Position numbers and translations under genes: made by a program
Notes under the pieces: generated by a model
What the model was told of the DNA's origin: nothing
Database searches by the model: none
Seen by the model: the letters and a program-made list of their open reading frames with translations, nothing else
Part shown: positions 52,002 to 63,701 of the stretch, piece by piece
How positions within the stretch are numbered: position 1 is the first letter of the stretch
Layout: each line of letters opens with the position of its first letter
NCBI GenBank assembly: GCA_002633025.1
Contig: NMRB01000952.1
Coordinates: 65,931 to 129,930, forward strand
Length of the DNA: 64,000 bases
Direction: 5' to 3'
From: Notospermus geniculatus
Lineage: Eukaryota > Nemertea > Pilidiophora > Heteronemertea > Lineidae

Positions 52002-55000
52002 GATAAACTGAAGGACTATTGCCGAAAGAAGATCACCACGATTATTATTGTGAGCGGCAGAAATGCCAACATGGCGGTCATACAGAAACTCGCCGAACCG
52101 AATAAAGTGATGAATCTTGTTGAGATGACGGACGAGCAGATTAAAAATGCAGCCATTCATTACAAGGGAAGCCTTAGAGCAAGTAAGTGGAAGATGTAGC
52201 CATCTTGTAGGCTACTTTCCATTCCAGTTCTGATTGGCGCGAGGTTTATCAACGATAGCTCCGCAACAGCTGGGCCGATTTTGATGAAACATACGTCAAT
52301 CGGCTTGTCTTTCTTGGCGGTACAGCCATCATCACTGTCATTTTCCCGAAAAAACGTGACAGAAAAAAGTTCTTTCACAAATCACAGTTCGTGTTTACGG
52401 CCGAAATGGTGGCCATTTTGAAATGACGCAATGCATCGTGCACGTGTAAACTGCACTGAACAGCCTAGCGAAATGAAATGGGTTTTGAGAAAGGGATCCG
52501 TTATGCAGGCCTTGCGCGAAAAATGAAGATAGCAGAAAGATACCGGCAAGAAGGACAAGTTAATTGATGTATGGTATGTTGAATTTGACCCAGCCGTTGT
52601 GGAGATATCGGCAGAAAACCTCGCGCCACTGGGATTTGGAATGAACTGTAGTATCTGATGACACCGCGTCAATGTTGATTCACCCTTCAGCCTAACTAAG
52701 GGTGTGTCAAGTCCCTGTGTGACGACCGAGTTAAATCGAGTTCACAAGTTTTCATTTTGTTTTGTTTCAGCGTGTGATCCTGCCTTAAAACTTGATGTTG
52801 TCCGTGAGTATCAACGACACAACAGGTTGTACCAAAGATGTTAAAAACAGAGCAAAGCAAGGCAATTTCGTCACATCACGACGTCCTTGACACAGTGCAA
52901 TGAATGTTGCAAGAGGTATAACCGTTCACAGCGCCTCCTAGTGGCTGTACTTTGCTGATTCCACAGTGAGGCAATAGACAAATCCTAAATTGAGGAAAAC
53001 GAGAAAGATCTGCGCACTTCTGCCGAAATGGCAAACAGAACCTCGGTCTGAAACCATCTGACACTGAATGACGTGAGGCAGAAAACCCCACGACCATGTG
53101 ACGACAGTGAGTTCAACGACATTGTGTCAGAGTCGACCATTGCTGAATCACGGATTGCGTCACGTCAGCTGGTTTCAGGTCGAGGTTCTGTTTGCCATTT
53201 CGGCGGAAGTGCGCAGATCTGGGAATTTGGGATTTGTCTATACTGTAATGCATCGATACAAAATGAAATCGTTTCTTTCAGAACCGGAGCCGAAAAAACC
53301 TGAAGCAGCTGCTTTCGTGAAGAACCCTCCAGAGGGTGAGTTCAGACCACTGTCTTGTTATGTTCAACAGAATCTTTGGAAGTTGATGACAATGATGAAC
53401 CTGGTTGATTTTATATCCCAGCGCTACGAGTGGTTGTACTGAAGACATGACGTCACGATTTCCTTGACAAAATGAATGTTGAAAGAGGTACAACCGCTGA
53501 CAGCGCCGCCTAGTGGCTGCAGTTTCCTTATTCTTCATTGAGCGAAACCTTTTTGATACAAGATGAAATCCTATTCTTTCAGAACCGAAGGAGAAAAAAC
53601 CTGCTGCAGCTCCTTGTGAGAAAAAGGGTGAAGAGAGTGAGTAGAATTTTGTAATCTTTCATTCGCGTTTGCTTTTATGCAGGGACAGGTCCAAGCTATC
53701 AGTTTCTTTCAGGACAAGAGTTGAAGTCAGTTGCCATTTTGTAAAGAACCACTAGTCTTATGCAGACTCTTTCACTTGGACCCCAAGTTAAATGTGACCC
53801 GCTCCCACAAAAGCAGACGCTTGTCGCAACCTCAGGAAATGGTTAACGACCTTGCAGCACAACAGCTGAAATGTAGGCTACGTTGACACAGGTTTGCAAT
53901 AGTAGTGGACATCAGTGATAATAGTTGGGTAAACTGATGACCAATGATGGTCACTTGCGACAAGCGTCTGCTTTTCCCAGAGTGGCTCACAAATGATAGG
54001 CCTGAAGACGTATTGTCACGTCGTCCTCGACACAATGAAATTGAAAGAGGTACAACTGCTCACAGCGCCTCCTAGTGGCTGAACTTTGTAGGTTCCTCAT
54101 CGAGACAATAAACGAGACGTAAACGAGAAAGATCTGCGCACTTCCGCCAAAATGGCAAACACAACCTTGGTCTGAAACTGAATGACGTGACGCAGAGAAC
54201 CCCACGACAGTGACTTCGACGACGTTGCGTCAGAGTCGACCATTGCTGAATCGTGGATTGCGTCACGTCAGCTGGTTTCAGATCGAGGTTGTGGTTGCGA
54301 TTTCGGCGGAAGTGCACAGATCTGGGAATTTGGGATTTGTCTATAGGCCATAGCGTAATGTATTTGAAATGTATTTAAAATGAAATCCTATCTTTCAGTA
54401 CCGAAGTCGAAACGACCAAAGAAAAAGGGGCCAGAGGGTAAGTACAATTTCGTATAACCATTCATTGGTGTTTGCTTTTATCACAGTGACAGGAAGCTAT
54501 CAGTTTGTTTCGGAACAAGAGTTCAGTTAGTCATCATTTCGTAAAGAACCAGGAGCCTTTTGCAGACTCAGTCACTTGGATGCCATCACTTTGAACTGAA
54601 AGCCAGAGATTGAATACAGTTGTGCCACCAAATAAGCTGGTCGTTCGTCATGTTCTGGAGGGACTCTGTAGTGTTTGGTGTTTGCGCTTTTTGTACACAA
54701 CCATACAGAGCAATGAGGTTTTCATTCATGCAGTTCATTCATTGGCACACGGATCCCGTCCGATTCAGGTCCGTAAAAAATAGCTCAAATGGACTTTTGC
54801 CTTGTCGTATCCGGAAAACTAGGGGCAAACGGACTGAAAACGGATCTGATGTGTGTGCCTATGAACCTTGCTTTACGCTTAACTGCATGAACGAAAACCT
54901 CATTGCTCTAGTGTGGTTGTGTACAAGGCTCTTTAAAAACTCTTTTTTCTTCAAAATCTCATGTTTTCTTATCCTGTTTGCTACAGACTGCAAGAAAGGA

Positions 55001-57665
55001 GAAAGATGGCATGCTCCGACCAAGAATTGTTACCAAGGTAGGGCAAAAATCACCATTATTTTGGTGTCAATCACATTAATATATTTTGGGGTTTAGAGAC
55101 TAGCGTGTCACCAAAATATGGGGAACCCGCACAACTTTCTATCCTGACAGGTTGGCGCTGTGAGCGGTTGTATCGAAGACGTCAAAAACAGATGAAGCAA
55201 TGTAGTGACGTCCCGTCATGATGTCCTTGACGCAGTGCGACACAGACAAGACGTTGAAAAAGGTTCAACTGCTCAAAGCGCCTCCCAGTAGCGGGAGATC
55301 TGCAGTTTTCTCAGTTTGTCATCGTGAAGAAATCTGGTCCTCTCAGCATTGCTCGTTAAGTGGTGAATCCACTGACGTGATTTTGGCTTGAGACGGGGTT
55401 CTGATCCCTTGCGATCACCTTATAAGGACTTCCGATTGCCATACCGTATAAGGTGATCGCAACCCCGTCTCAACCCAAATCGCGTTCGTGGATTCGCCGC
55501 TTTAGCGTGCATGCCAGCGTGAGCTATGGAGCAATGCTAATAGGACCTGGGCCCATATTCATAAAACCTAAGCTTAGTTGGTTGCTAGTTGTGTATATTG
55601 ACCTGTACAAACTGGGCACTTTAGCAAGGAACTAGGCCTAGCAAGGTTTTATGAATATCGGCACTCGATTTCTTCAGGATGTCGTGTTCATAATGCCATT
55701 TTGATGTCATCTCTTCTGAATTCAGATCCGATGTACGCGACGACGAGCGGCGGCACTGGTGGTGGAGCCGCTTGTGTCATACCGTTTTTCTACAACGGAG
55801 AATGGAAGGAGGACTGTGACATGACACGGGACAACAGGAAGTGGTGCAGTACGACTGAGTATTACACAGAAAAGTGGGGGTACTGCCCTGCTCGTGGTGA
55901 GTCACGCTCAGGCCCAATTTTGACGGTATCACACTAAAATCGCAGTTGTAAGATCACAGAGTCGGGCATTACTGGGGTCCAGCTTCTCCTGTTGGTGATG
56001 GTTGGCATTGCTGACCATATAGCAGGCTGTTGATATCTTTGAATCGATCCTGATACTGACGCTTTTGATATGATAATGTTGGGAGGAGCTAGATCTCAGA
56101 GGCAAAACCAGATCTCTGTGATCTTAATGCAAATTTTTGGTGTTGATCGAGTCCACTGTTTAACCGCTCCGCCATTGTGCTCCCGTAGTCGTAGCTTGTG
56201 ACCTCCATCCACGGCTTCTGTAACACAAACCTAGCAGAACGTAGCGTGAGAAAATAAGATAATAACACAAGTTTTCTTCACCAGTTCAGTTTTGTTGAAC
56301 ATGGACATTACATTAGTCAGAGAGATTGGGTTGAATACTACCCTGTCTATCCTGAGAACATCAGGGGTTCTTAGCGCTCGCTTCCTTCGTCACTGCCACA
56401 AACTTGCAGTGACGAAGACAGCGGGTGCTGATTAACCCACCTGCCCCCAGAGTCCAGCAGACGGCATCTTCTGTCAAAGTTTTCTCACATCCTGTGGTAT
56501 TGATTGAAATATTTGAAGAAAGGTTGTTCATGTGAACCACTTGAAGAATGTTTCTTCAAATTCTTTCCAATTCATTTCCAAGATTTTAAGAAAACTTCAA
56601 CAGAAGATACCGTCTGCTCAAACCTGGAGGCAGATGAGTTAAGAATCGCTGTCAAGATGACCCTGTCTCAAAGTACCGATTGCATTGTACATTCATCTTG
56701 ATTAAAATTTGAACTTGCAGTTGCCTCTGCGGCGGAGTGTACAACCCAAAGTGGAAAGACTGTGAGATCAGGAGAAACGTGGACACATGGGGGAAAGGAA
56801 TATGCTTGTGGCAGTGACGGGAAAGTACGATTAAGTAAGTGGTCTTTTGTATCATGTCCCAAGCACATGATTAAAACCTCTTTTGTACGGTCATTTTGTC
56901 AGTTATTGTGGTGGTTGTGATGTTGACATGTTCTCCCTTCCTCTCCCGTCAACGTGGCGTGGCAGACACAGAAATATCATCTCCGGGAATGTTCTGATAT
57001 GGTCACTGTGACAAAATTGGTGACATTTTGTTGGTAATAGAGAGGATGCGCAGCTTTCCGACTCCGACTTCAACTACGAGAATGAATTGCAGTCCGCTAT
57101 GGACGTCCTTGATAAAAACGATTTGATAGACGTTTGCAAATCGTAAAATGCCATAACTTTAACTTTGTGGCAGAATAATTTTGACTCGTATAAATCGGAA
57201 GTGTGCATAAATCACAGATATCGTAGTCATCATAGTCGTGTCTCAAAGTCGTAACGACTAGGATTACGACTTCAATATTCATTATTTATCCGCACTTCCG
57301 ATTTACATGTACTAGGCCAATTTTTTCTGCCTTCAATTTATGGTGTTTGACGAATTGAAAACTTCTCTCACATCGTTTTTATCAAGGATGTCCATAGCGG
57401 ACTGCAATTCATTCTCGTAGTTGAAGTCGGAGTCGGAAAGCTGCGCATCCTCTCTATTATAATCCTGCAATAGAGACCAGGACCTGGGATGATTTCGGAC
57501 TTACGACATCTCTTGTTTTTTTCAGACGTGAAGACTTCTGCTGGGAACTGTGGCTTCCCGTTTATCTACAAGGGGGTGACGTATCAGGCCTGTACGGAAG
57601 CAGCCTCCCCTGGCAAGCCGTGGTGTTACCTCGCATCCGTCAGCTATGAATATGGATACTGCTAG
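52002..57665 (+). CDS. VWA-FnII family copy 5, 3' nine exons
   Basis: Exons 52002-52182, 52771-52803, 53282-53335, 53583-53636, 54399-54437, 54987-55037, 55726-55896, 56721-56834 and 57526-57665 match exons 4-12 of copy 4. All splice sites and phases hold. Exon 5 is one codon longer (CDPALKLDVV). The linkers vary: FVKNPPE, KKPAAAPCEKKGEE, PKSKRPKKKGPE. The FnII exons are almost unchanged (TTSGG for TTNGG). The signal-peptide and first two VWA exons are missing because the sequence begins after the N at 51708. It is either a true paralogue cut by the assembly or a second haplotype of copy 4. Confidence 0.82.
52210..52652. mobile_element. insertion in copy 5 intron with CATTCCA..TGGAATG ends
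   Basis: Copy 4 reads TTGTAGGCCTAGTATCTGATG at 44449, while copy 5 has about 440 bases inserted between TTGTAG and TAGTATCTGATG. The ends TTCCATTCCAGTTC and TTTGGAATGAACTG are partly inverted, and GGCGCGAGGTTT near the left pairs with AAACCTCGCGCC near the right. Confidence 0.7.
52973..53245. mobile_element. MITE of the GATCTGCGCACTTCC family, copy 5 only
   Basis: Left AATAGACAAATCCTAAATTG, right GGGATTTGTCTAT. It lies about 35 bases before cassette exon 6 of copy 5 and is absent from copy 4. Confidence 0.75.
53794..53990. mobile_element. MITE, GTGACCCG family, copy 5
   Basis: Equivalent of 46257-46448. It directly follows CTTGGACCCCAAGTTAAAT, where copy 4 carries the 35-bp minisatellite. 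Confidence 0.72.
54117..54345. mobile_element. MITE of the GATCTGCGCACTTCC family, second in copy 5
   Basis: AACGAGAAAGATCTGCGCAC on the left and GTGCACAGATCTGG on the right, ending in GATTTGTCTATAGG. The copy 4 counterpart region (about 46630) lacks it. Confidence 0.7.
57038..57456. mobile_element. foldback element, last intron of copy 5
   Basis: Same element as 49561-49971 in the same position, with complete tips TAGAGAGGATGCGCAG and CTGCGCATCCTCTCTA. Confidence 0.85.
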
Positions 57666-57753
57666 AAAGACGCTATCGTATCGGCCTCATCGACTCGAAA
57701 GGGAACCTCATAGCCGAGGCCTACTAGCCTAGGCCTAGTGAATCGAACTGTAG

Positions 57754-58161
57754 TACGGTGGCCCATAAGGGACATTTAGTTTGTATTTTATATTTTTATT
57801 TTTTTTCTACCTTTCTCCGCGGAATAAACTTTTCTCCGCGGAAATAATGTTTTCTCCGCAGAAATAACTTTATTCCGCGGAGAAAAGTTTTTTCCGCGCA
57901 GAGAAAACTTTTCTCCGCGGAAATAACATTTTCTTCGCAGAAATAACATTTTCTCCGCGGAAATAATGTTTTCTCCGCGGAGAAAACATTATTTCCGCGG
58001 AGAAAACATTATTTCCGCAGAGAAAACATTATTTCCGTGGAGAAAAGTTTTCTCCGCGGATAAAACATTATTTCCGCGGAGAAAAGTTTATTCCGCGGAG
58101 AAAAGTAGAAAAAAAATAAAAATATAAAATAAAAACTAAATGTCCCTTATGGGCCACCGTA
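57754..58161. mobile_element. foldback element with CCGCGG core, 3' UTR of copy 5
   Basis: Counterpart of 50284-50697. The left flank has lost about 10 bases (TAGGCCCTAG), probably by slippage between two TAG words, so only the right CCCTAG remains. Confidence 0.85.
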
Positions 58162-58503
58162 CCCTAGGCCCTATCATCTCTCAAAACTGTTGTATTTTTC
58201 TGTATTTTAGATTTGATCACAGAATAAACATTCCAAATAAATTCATTTAGATTTGTTTACTTATTGTTACAACTTGAAATACAAAAGAATGGCGGAAAAA
58301 GTGTCCAAAACACACAATCTTCATCAAAGAAGCATTGGATGAAAATTAAAACTGATTCTGTGTATAGCCCTAGCGGTGGCTTCAGGAACCAAAATAAATT
58401 TGAAACTTCAAATTTGAATTCGGAAATTTGAAAACTAAAATTAACAAATTACAAATTTGAAAATTGAAATTTGAATTTGTTTTTTGGGCGGATGTCATTT
58501 CCG

Positions 58504-59246
58504 TCAGAAAATTAAGGTGTTTTTTCTATTTGAAAGGCTTATTTTTGATTTAATGGACGGACCCAGAACATTTTTTGGAGGGACAGAAAATTAAGGTGTT
58601 TTTTGTATTTGAAAGGTTTATTTTTGATTTAATGGACGGACCCAGAACATTTTTTGGAGGGACGGAAAATTAAGGTGTTTTTTGTATTTGAAAGGTTTAT
58701 TTTTGATTTAATGGACGGACCCAGAACATTTTTTGGAGGGACGGAAAATTAAGGTGTTTTTTGTATTTGAAAGGTTTATTTTTGATTTAATGGACGGACC
58801 CAGAACATTTTTTGGAGGGACGGAAAATTAAGGTGTTTTTTGTATTTGAAAGGTTTATTTTTGATTTAATGGACGGACCCAGAACATTTTTTGGAGGGAC
58901 GGAAAATTAAGGTGTTTTTTGTATTTGAAAGGTTTATTTTTGATTTAATGGACGGACCCAGAACATTTTTTGGAGGGACGGAAAATTAAGGTGTTTTTTG
59001 TATTTGAAAGGTTTATTTTTGATTTAATGGACGGACCCAGAACATTTTTTGGAGGGACGGAAAATTAAGGTGTTTTTTGTATTTGAAAGGTTTATTTTTG
59101 ATTTAATGGACGGACCCAGAACATTTTTTGGAGGGACGGAAAATTAAGGTGTTTTTTGTATTTGAAAGGTTTATTTTTGATTTAATGGACGGACCCAGAA
59201 CATTTTTTGGAGGGACGGAAAATTAAGGTGTTTTTTGTATTTGAAA
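58504..59246. repeat. 79-bp minisatellite, second array
   Basis: About 9.4 copies of the unit described at 51044-51707, again ending at GTATTTGAAA plus one N (59247). Confidence 0.95.
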
Positions 59247-59247
59247 N

Positions 59248-59580
59248 TGTATTTACATTAAGTTCATTACAACAGTTTATTAAAACTCCAGATACATGTA
59301 TTTACATTAAGTTTATTACAACAGTTTATTAAAACTCCAGATACATGTATTTACATTAAGTTTATTACAACAGTTTATTAAAACTCCAGATACATGTATT
59401 TACATTAAGTTTATTACAACAGTTTATTAATACTCCAGATACATGTATTTACATTCAGTTTATTAAAACTCCAGATACATGTACATGTATTTACATTAAG
59501 TTTATTACAACAGTTTATTAATACTCCAGATGTATTTACATTCAGTTTATTACAACAATTTATTAAAACTCTTTACAACT
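59248..59580. repeat. 49-bp minisatellite, first array
   Basis: About six copies of GTATTTACATTAAGTTTATT with ACAACAGTTTATTAAAACTC and CAGATACAT, some shortened. A second array of the same unit is at 62584-62945, and the 290 bases after each array are nearly identical (59581-59870 and 62946-63239). Confidence 0.88.
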
Positions 59581-60130
59581 ATTCCATTAAATTTTTTATC
59601 ACACGATTACCAAAGATAATATCTACAACATAAATAAATTTTAATACTAGAAAACATATAAACACCATCACGAATAAACTTAAAAAATATTTTAGACCCA
59701 ATCTTTAGACCCTTTGGAGGAAAATGGCGCCCGTTTGTTTACATATTTTTATGGCTTAATCTCTCTCAAATATACGTTTCCGTACAAATAACACTTCGGT
59801 TTCTGGAACTAAATGCACATTTCACTTCTCTGAACACAGCTGCAGTGCATGTACCCGACAATTGGTGAGAATATCTTGGCTAATTTTGAAGATGGAACTT
59901 TGAAAAAAAAGCCAAAATACACGTCACAACAATGGGGCGGCCGTTTCCCTCGAAATCGTCTGTTAGGCAGCGACTATAGAAACATAATAGGGAGCTTATT
60001 AAGGGTTATGAAAAGTGACTCGAAATCTCGAATTTTTGACGCAAAAATCTAACTAACTGCACACTGAATTGAGAAAATAAGGCTTGGGGCACCTTCTTAT
60101 GAGGTTCCCGAGGGCCCCCGAGCCTGACTT
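59581..60130. other. non-coding, flank of the minisatellite
   Basis: The first 290 bases are the direct-repeat flank shared with 62946-63239. The remainder has no recognised feature; the 67-codon open frame at 59849-60052 has no known motif. Confidence 0.5.
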
Positions 60131-60340
60131 TTTGCCAGAAATTGCAGAAATAACTGCCAGAAACGCTTGAAATTTGGCAGAAATGTTATGAGGGCCAAAC
60201 CATTGAGAAGTGTGAGAAAAAAATTCGGTGTCATCGGTAAATTTAATTTTTCAAGAAATTGGTGATTTTCCACATCTGAACAATAGGTGGATTTGAAAAA
60301 ATATGAAAGAGAAAGCGGGTGTCTTTCAGGTGAAAAACAT

Positions 60341-60420
60341 TGCTTCCCACCAGATTCGAACCCACGGACCCTCGCGTGAGGCATCAAGCGCCATCACGCT
60401 TTAACTAGCCCAAATCCCCA
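60341..60420 (-). repeat. tRNA-like segment
   Basis: On the minus strand it reads GGGGATTTGGGCTAGTTAAA, then GCGTGATGGCGCTTGATGCC, then GGGTCCGTGGGTTCGAATCT. Box B (GGTTCGAATC) is perfect, and box A is only roughly like TRGCNNAGTNGG. The acceptor stem does not pair well by eye, so a SINE head or tRNA pseudogene is more likely than a working tRNA gene. Confidence 0.55.
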
Positions 60421-60754
60421 TCTTCAAAAAACGATGGATTTTAAAACAGACACTTTGAACCTTCTTTTGTTCAGTTGAAGAATGAAATGGCCAGGGCCAT
60501 TGTGCTCACCTCTGTGATAAGTCTCCATGGTTAAGTGTGAAACTGTGACTCTCATGGTCAATGTTGAGGATCAGTACAGATAAGATAAAGCTGAACACAC
60601 CAAGAAGTATTTTATGATCTGATCAGTATTATCAGTCAATGACATAAACTCAGGTGATGGCACCCAGAAGGAGTACAATTTCTGAATACAATGAATACAA
60701 GTGGTATTTGTGAACAAACTGCTTTCCTGTCTAGGTCACAGATGTCAAAAATTC

Positions 60755-61290
60755 TATTTTTCAAGATGGCCACCAGGTGGCCACACACGTGACGTTCGTT
60801 GGGACTGAAATTTTAGCAGGAATGTACAGGATACTTGCATAGATATTTAGACAACATTGAAACATCGTAACATTTACTACCGATGAGATATGGCCAAAGT
60901 CAATTTTTCAAGATGGCCGCCTGGCAGCCATGTTGAAGTCCAATCGAACCGAAATTTGGCATATAAGTAGACGGTACCAAGACACATATTTAGGCACGGT
61001 TAAAGCATCCTAGCTACCCCTATTTATGAGGTGTGGGGCCGAAGTCCATTTTTCAAGATGGCTCCCTGGCGGCCATATTTGACGTCGAATCTCACTGAAA
61101 TTTACCATATATTTATATGGTACCTAGATACATATTTTGACAACGTTAAAACATCCTACCTACTCCTATTTATAAAATGTGGGTCAAAGTCCATTTTTCA
61201 AGATGGCTTCCTGGCGGCCATATTTGAAGTCCGATCGGGTTGAAATTTGGTGCATTTGTGCAGGGTGCCTAGATATATCTTCACACCAAA
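60755..61290. repeat. four diverged ~144-bp tandem units
   Basis: Each unit contains TTTTTCAAGATGGC followed by a form of CGCCTGGCGGCCAT, at about 60760, 60904, 61050 and 61193. The units share TTGAAATTTGG- and ACATATTT-like words. Identity is moderate. Confidence 0.65.
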
Positions 61291-61617
61291 TCACAACACT
61301 CTATGTCAAATAGCCATGAAATGTGCCACCAAACAGTGAATTTTGAACTTTGACCTCTGTGACCTTGAAAAGTAGGTCAAATCAAAAACCCGGGATTTAT
61401 GTGATGTAGTCTCATCAGAGGAACCCACCATAAAAGTTTCGTGGTTCTAGCTAACAGCGTTCAGGAGATACGGCCGAAAGAAGGTTTTCACAAAGCGCCC
61501 CCTACAGGCCAGAGTGTATAACCAGCAGCGCTAAGTTTCGGTCCAGAGATAGTTTTTACCATAGGCTACCTGTACACCAAATTTCAAGTTTCTAACCCAA
61601 GCGGTTTAGAAACGTGC

Positions 61618-61732
61618 CACCCATGTTAACGACGACGGACGACGGACGACGACGACGGACGACGACGACGGACGACGACGGACGACGGACGACACACCAT
61701 GAGAGAAGCTCACCTCACAGAGGTGAGCTAAA
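61618..61732 (+). repeat. GACGACGG simple repeat and hairpin
   Basis: Reverse-complement counterpart of 16618-16704. It is the end of the inner element in 60131-61870. Confidence 0.78.
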
Positions 61733-61870
61733 AATGCAGAAATCCTCGAAAATTGATAGATGACACCCAATTTTTTTAACACATTTCTCAATGAATTGGC
61801 CCTCATGTAACATATCTGCCAAATTTCAAGCGTTTCTGAAAGTTATTTCTGCAATTTCTGTCAAAATTCA

Positions 61871-62583
61871 ATGCATATTCCATAGGCCTTATCGCACCTA
61901 GCACGTGTGAAGCCAGCGCTTCCCAGACACAACCTGAGAGGAATTCCCCACTAAGACATAACATGGCGTCTAGGTCTTACTGCGCAGACGCGCTCACATG
62001 AATAGACGAAAGTTGAAGGGTGCCAAATTTGAAATCACCTATTATTCATGGCTGGATGACAAGTCGCAACAACAAAAAAACGACACACAAAATGAAAATG
62101 ACAGTAAACATTTTCAGCGACAGAAATGACGCAACACAAATCATTTCTGGACAAACATTCTGATGACGTTTCATTTACAGCAGAGATGCCTGTGGCTTGT
62201 CTTGTGAAGAGCTACCGTTAGGAAGTCGCCACTGGCATATCGAAGACAAATATTTGTCTTCAATATCGACATCATACGTATTGTAGAGAATGCAATGATT
62301 ATTGCCCAAGGCATTGCGATGATAGATTAATAGCCACGTTAATGATATGATAATATTTGATTGACAGCTGAGCTGATGAAGATGGGAACAGGAAGGCTTA
62401 CATCAGCAGCATCCATAGGGCCTACGGCATACAGGATAACTATCGGTATGGAATTAATAAGTTTTATTTTCCAGTAGTAGGCAGCGTTCCAACGCCTCAC
62501 AGCGACACAAAGCCCAATTTACATAGCGACAAACTAATATTCAAGATATTCCAAGGGAATCCTATTGGTATTTATTCTGATCA
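61871..62583. other. non-coding, nothing recognised
   Basis: No exon, repeat family or inverted repeat was recognised in this stretch apart from AT-rich tracts. Confidence 0.5.
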
Positions 62584-63239
62584 AAAACTCCAGATACATG
62601 TATTTACATTCAGTTTAATAAAACAGTTTATTAAAACTCCAGATACATGTATTTAGGCCTACATTAAGTTCATTACAACAGTTTATTAAAACTCCAGATA
62701 CATGTATTTACATTCAGTTTATTACAACAGTTTATTAAAACTACAGATACATGTACATGTATTTACATTAAGTTTATTACAACAGTTTATTAATACTCCA
62801 GATACATGTATTTACATTCAGTTTATTACAACAGTTTATTAAAACTCCAGATACATGTACATATTTACATTAAGTTTATTACAACAGTTTATTAATACTC
62901 CAGATGTATTTACATTCAGTTTTTTACAACAATTTATTAAAACTCTTTACAACTATTCCATTAAATTTTTTATCACACGATTACCAAAGATAATATCTAC
63001 AACATAAATAAATTTTAATACTAGAAAACATATAAACACCATCACGAATAAACTTTAAAAATATTTTAGACCCAATCTTTAGACCCTTTGGAGGAAAATG
63101 GCGCCCGTTTGTTTACATATTTTTATGGCTTAATCTCTCTCAAATATACGTTTCCGTACAAATAACACTTCGGTTTCTGGAACTAAATGCATATTTCACT
63201 TCTCTGAACACAGCAGTGCATCCCGACAATTGGTGAGAA
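62584..63239. repeat. 49-bp minisatellite, second array, plus shared flank
   Basis: About seven copies of the unit described at 59248-59580, then the same flank including GGAGGAAAATGGCGCCCG and CAATTGGTGAGAAT, where similarity stops. Confidence 0.88.
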
Positions 63240-63700
63240 TGGGTGATTTCAAAGGCGGATTCTGAATCTCTGTCATTTGGAGATACAAAAAATGCAAAAA
63301 AATTGCTGTTATTCAAAATGTCACACTTTTTCGTTCTGCGTCCGGCGACAGCCGGGCGGATTTCTGTGCGTCCTCCGTATCGGTACTGCTAGCGGGCCGC
63401 CAGCTGTCGGTGTTTCTATGCGCTCACTATCGACAAGTGGCCGCATAGAACCTCCGATAAGGCTCCGTTCACTATCGACCGACCCCGCTAGTCCCTAGCG
63501 GAGTTTCTATGCGGTCCCCCCAGATCGCTCGCGATATCGCCTGTGGTGTGCTGCCCTCGGCTAGTCGTAAGTCAAGAAGGCCCAGACCTTTCGCAAGCTA
63601 CGTAGTTTCGGTTATTTCTGATTATAATAATTTGTTGTACACTGTATCATCAACCAGGGTTCCCTACCTCATCTCTCCCCAAGGAGGGCGTAGCGCTACA
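63240..63700. other. non-coding, with one GATATCGC MITE end
   Basis: CAGATCGCTCGCGATATCGCC with TGTGGTGTGCTGCC near 63523-63560 is one terminus of the GATATCGC family. The GC-rich part before it has repeated CACTATCGAC and TTTCTATGCG words. No exon is recognised. Confidence 0.5.
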
Positions 63701-63701
63701 T

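Larger units (their letters stand above)
60131..61870. mobile_element. 1.7-kb composite inverted-repeat element
   Basis: The outer arms of about 120 bp are inverted with roughly 80 percent identity by eye: CAGAAATTGCAGAAATAACT and CGCTTGAAATTTGGCAGA on the left, with complements on the right (about 61750-61865). Inside is a second element (about 60505-61732) ending in the CTCACCTCACAGAGGTGAG hairpin, with a GACGACGG simple repeat (61628-61693) and four diverged ~144-bp units. No transposase frame is seen. Confidence 0.65.

Noticed and set aside
60341-60420. Functional tRNA gene
   Set aside because: Box B is good but box A is loose, and I cannot pair a clean acceptor stem. It lies inside a transposable element, so a SINE or tRNA relic is more likely.
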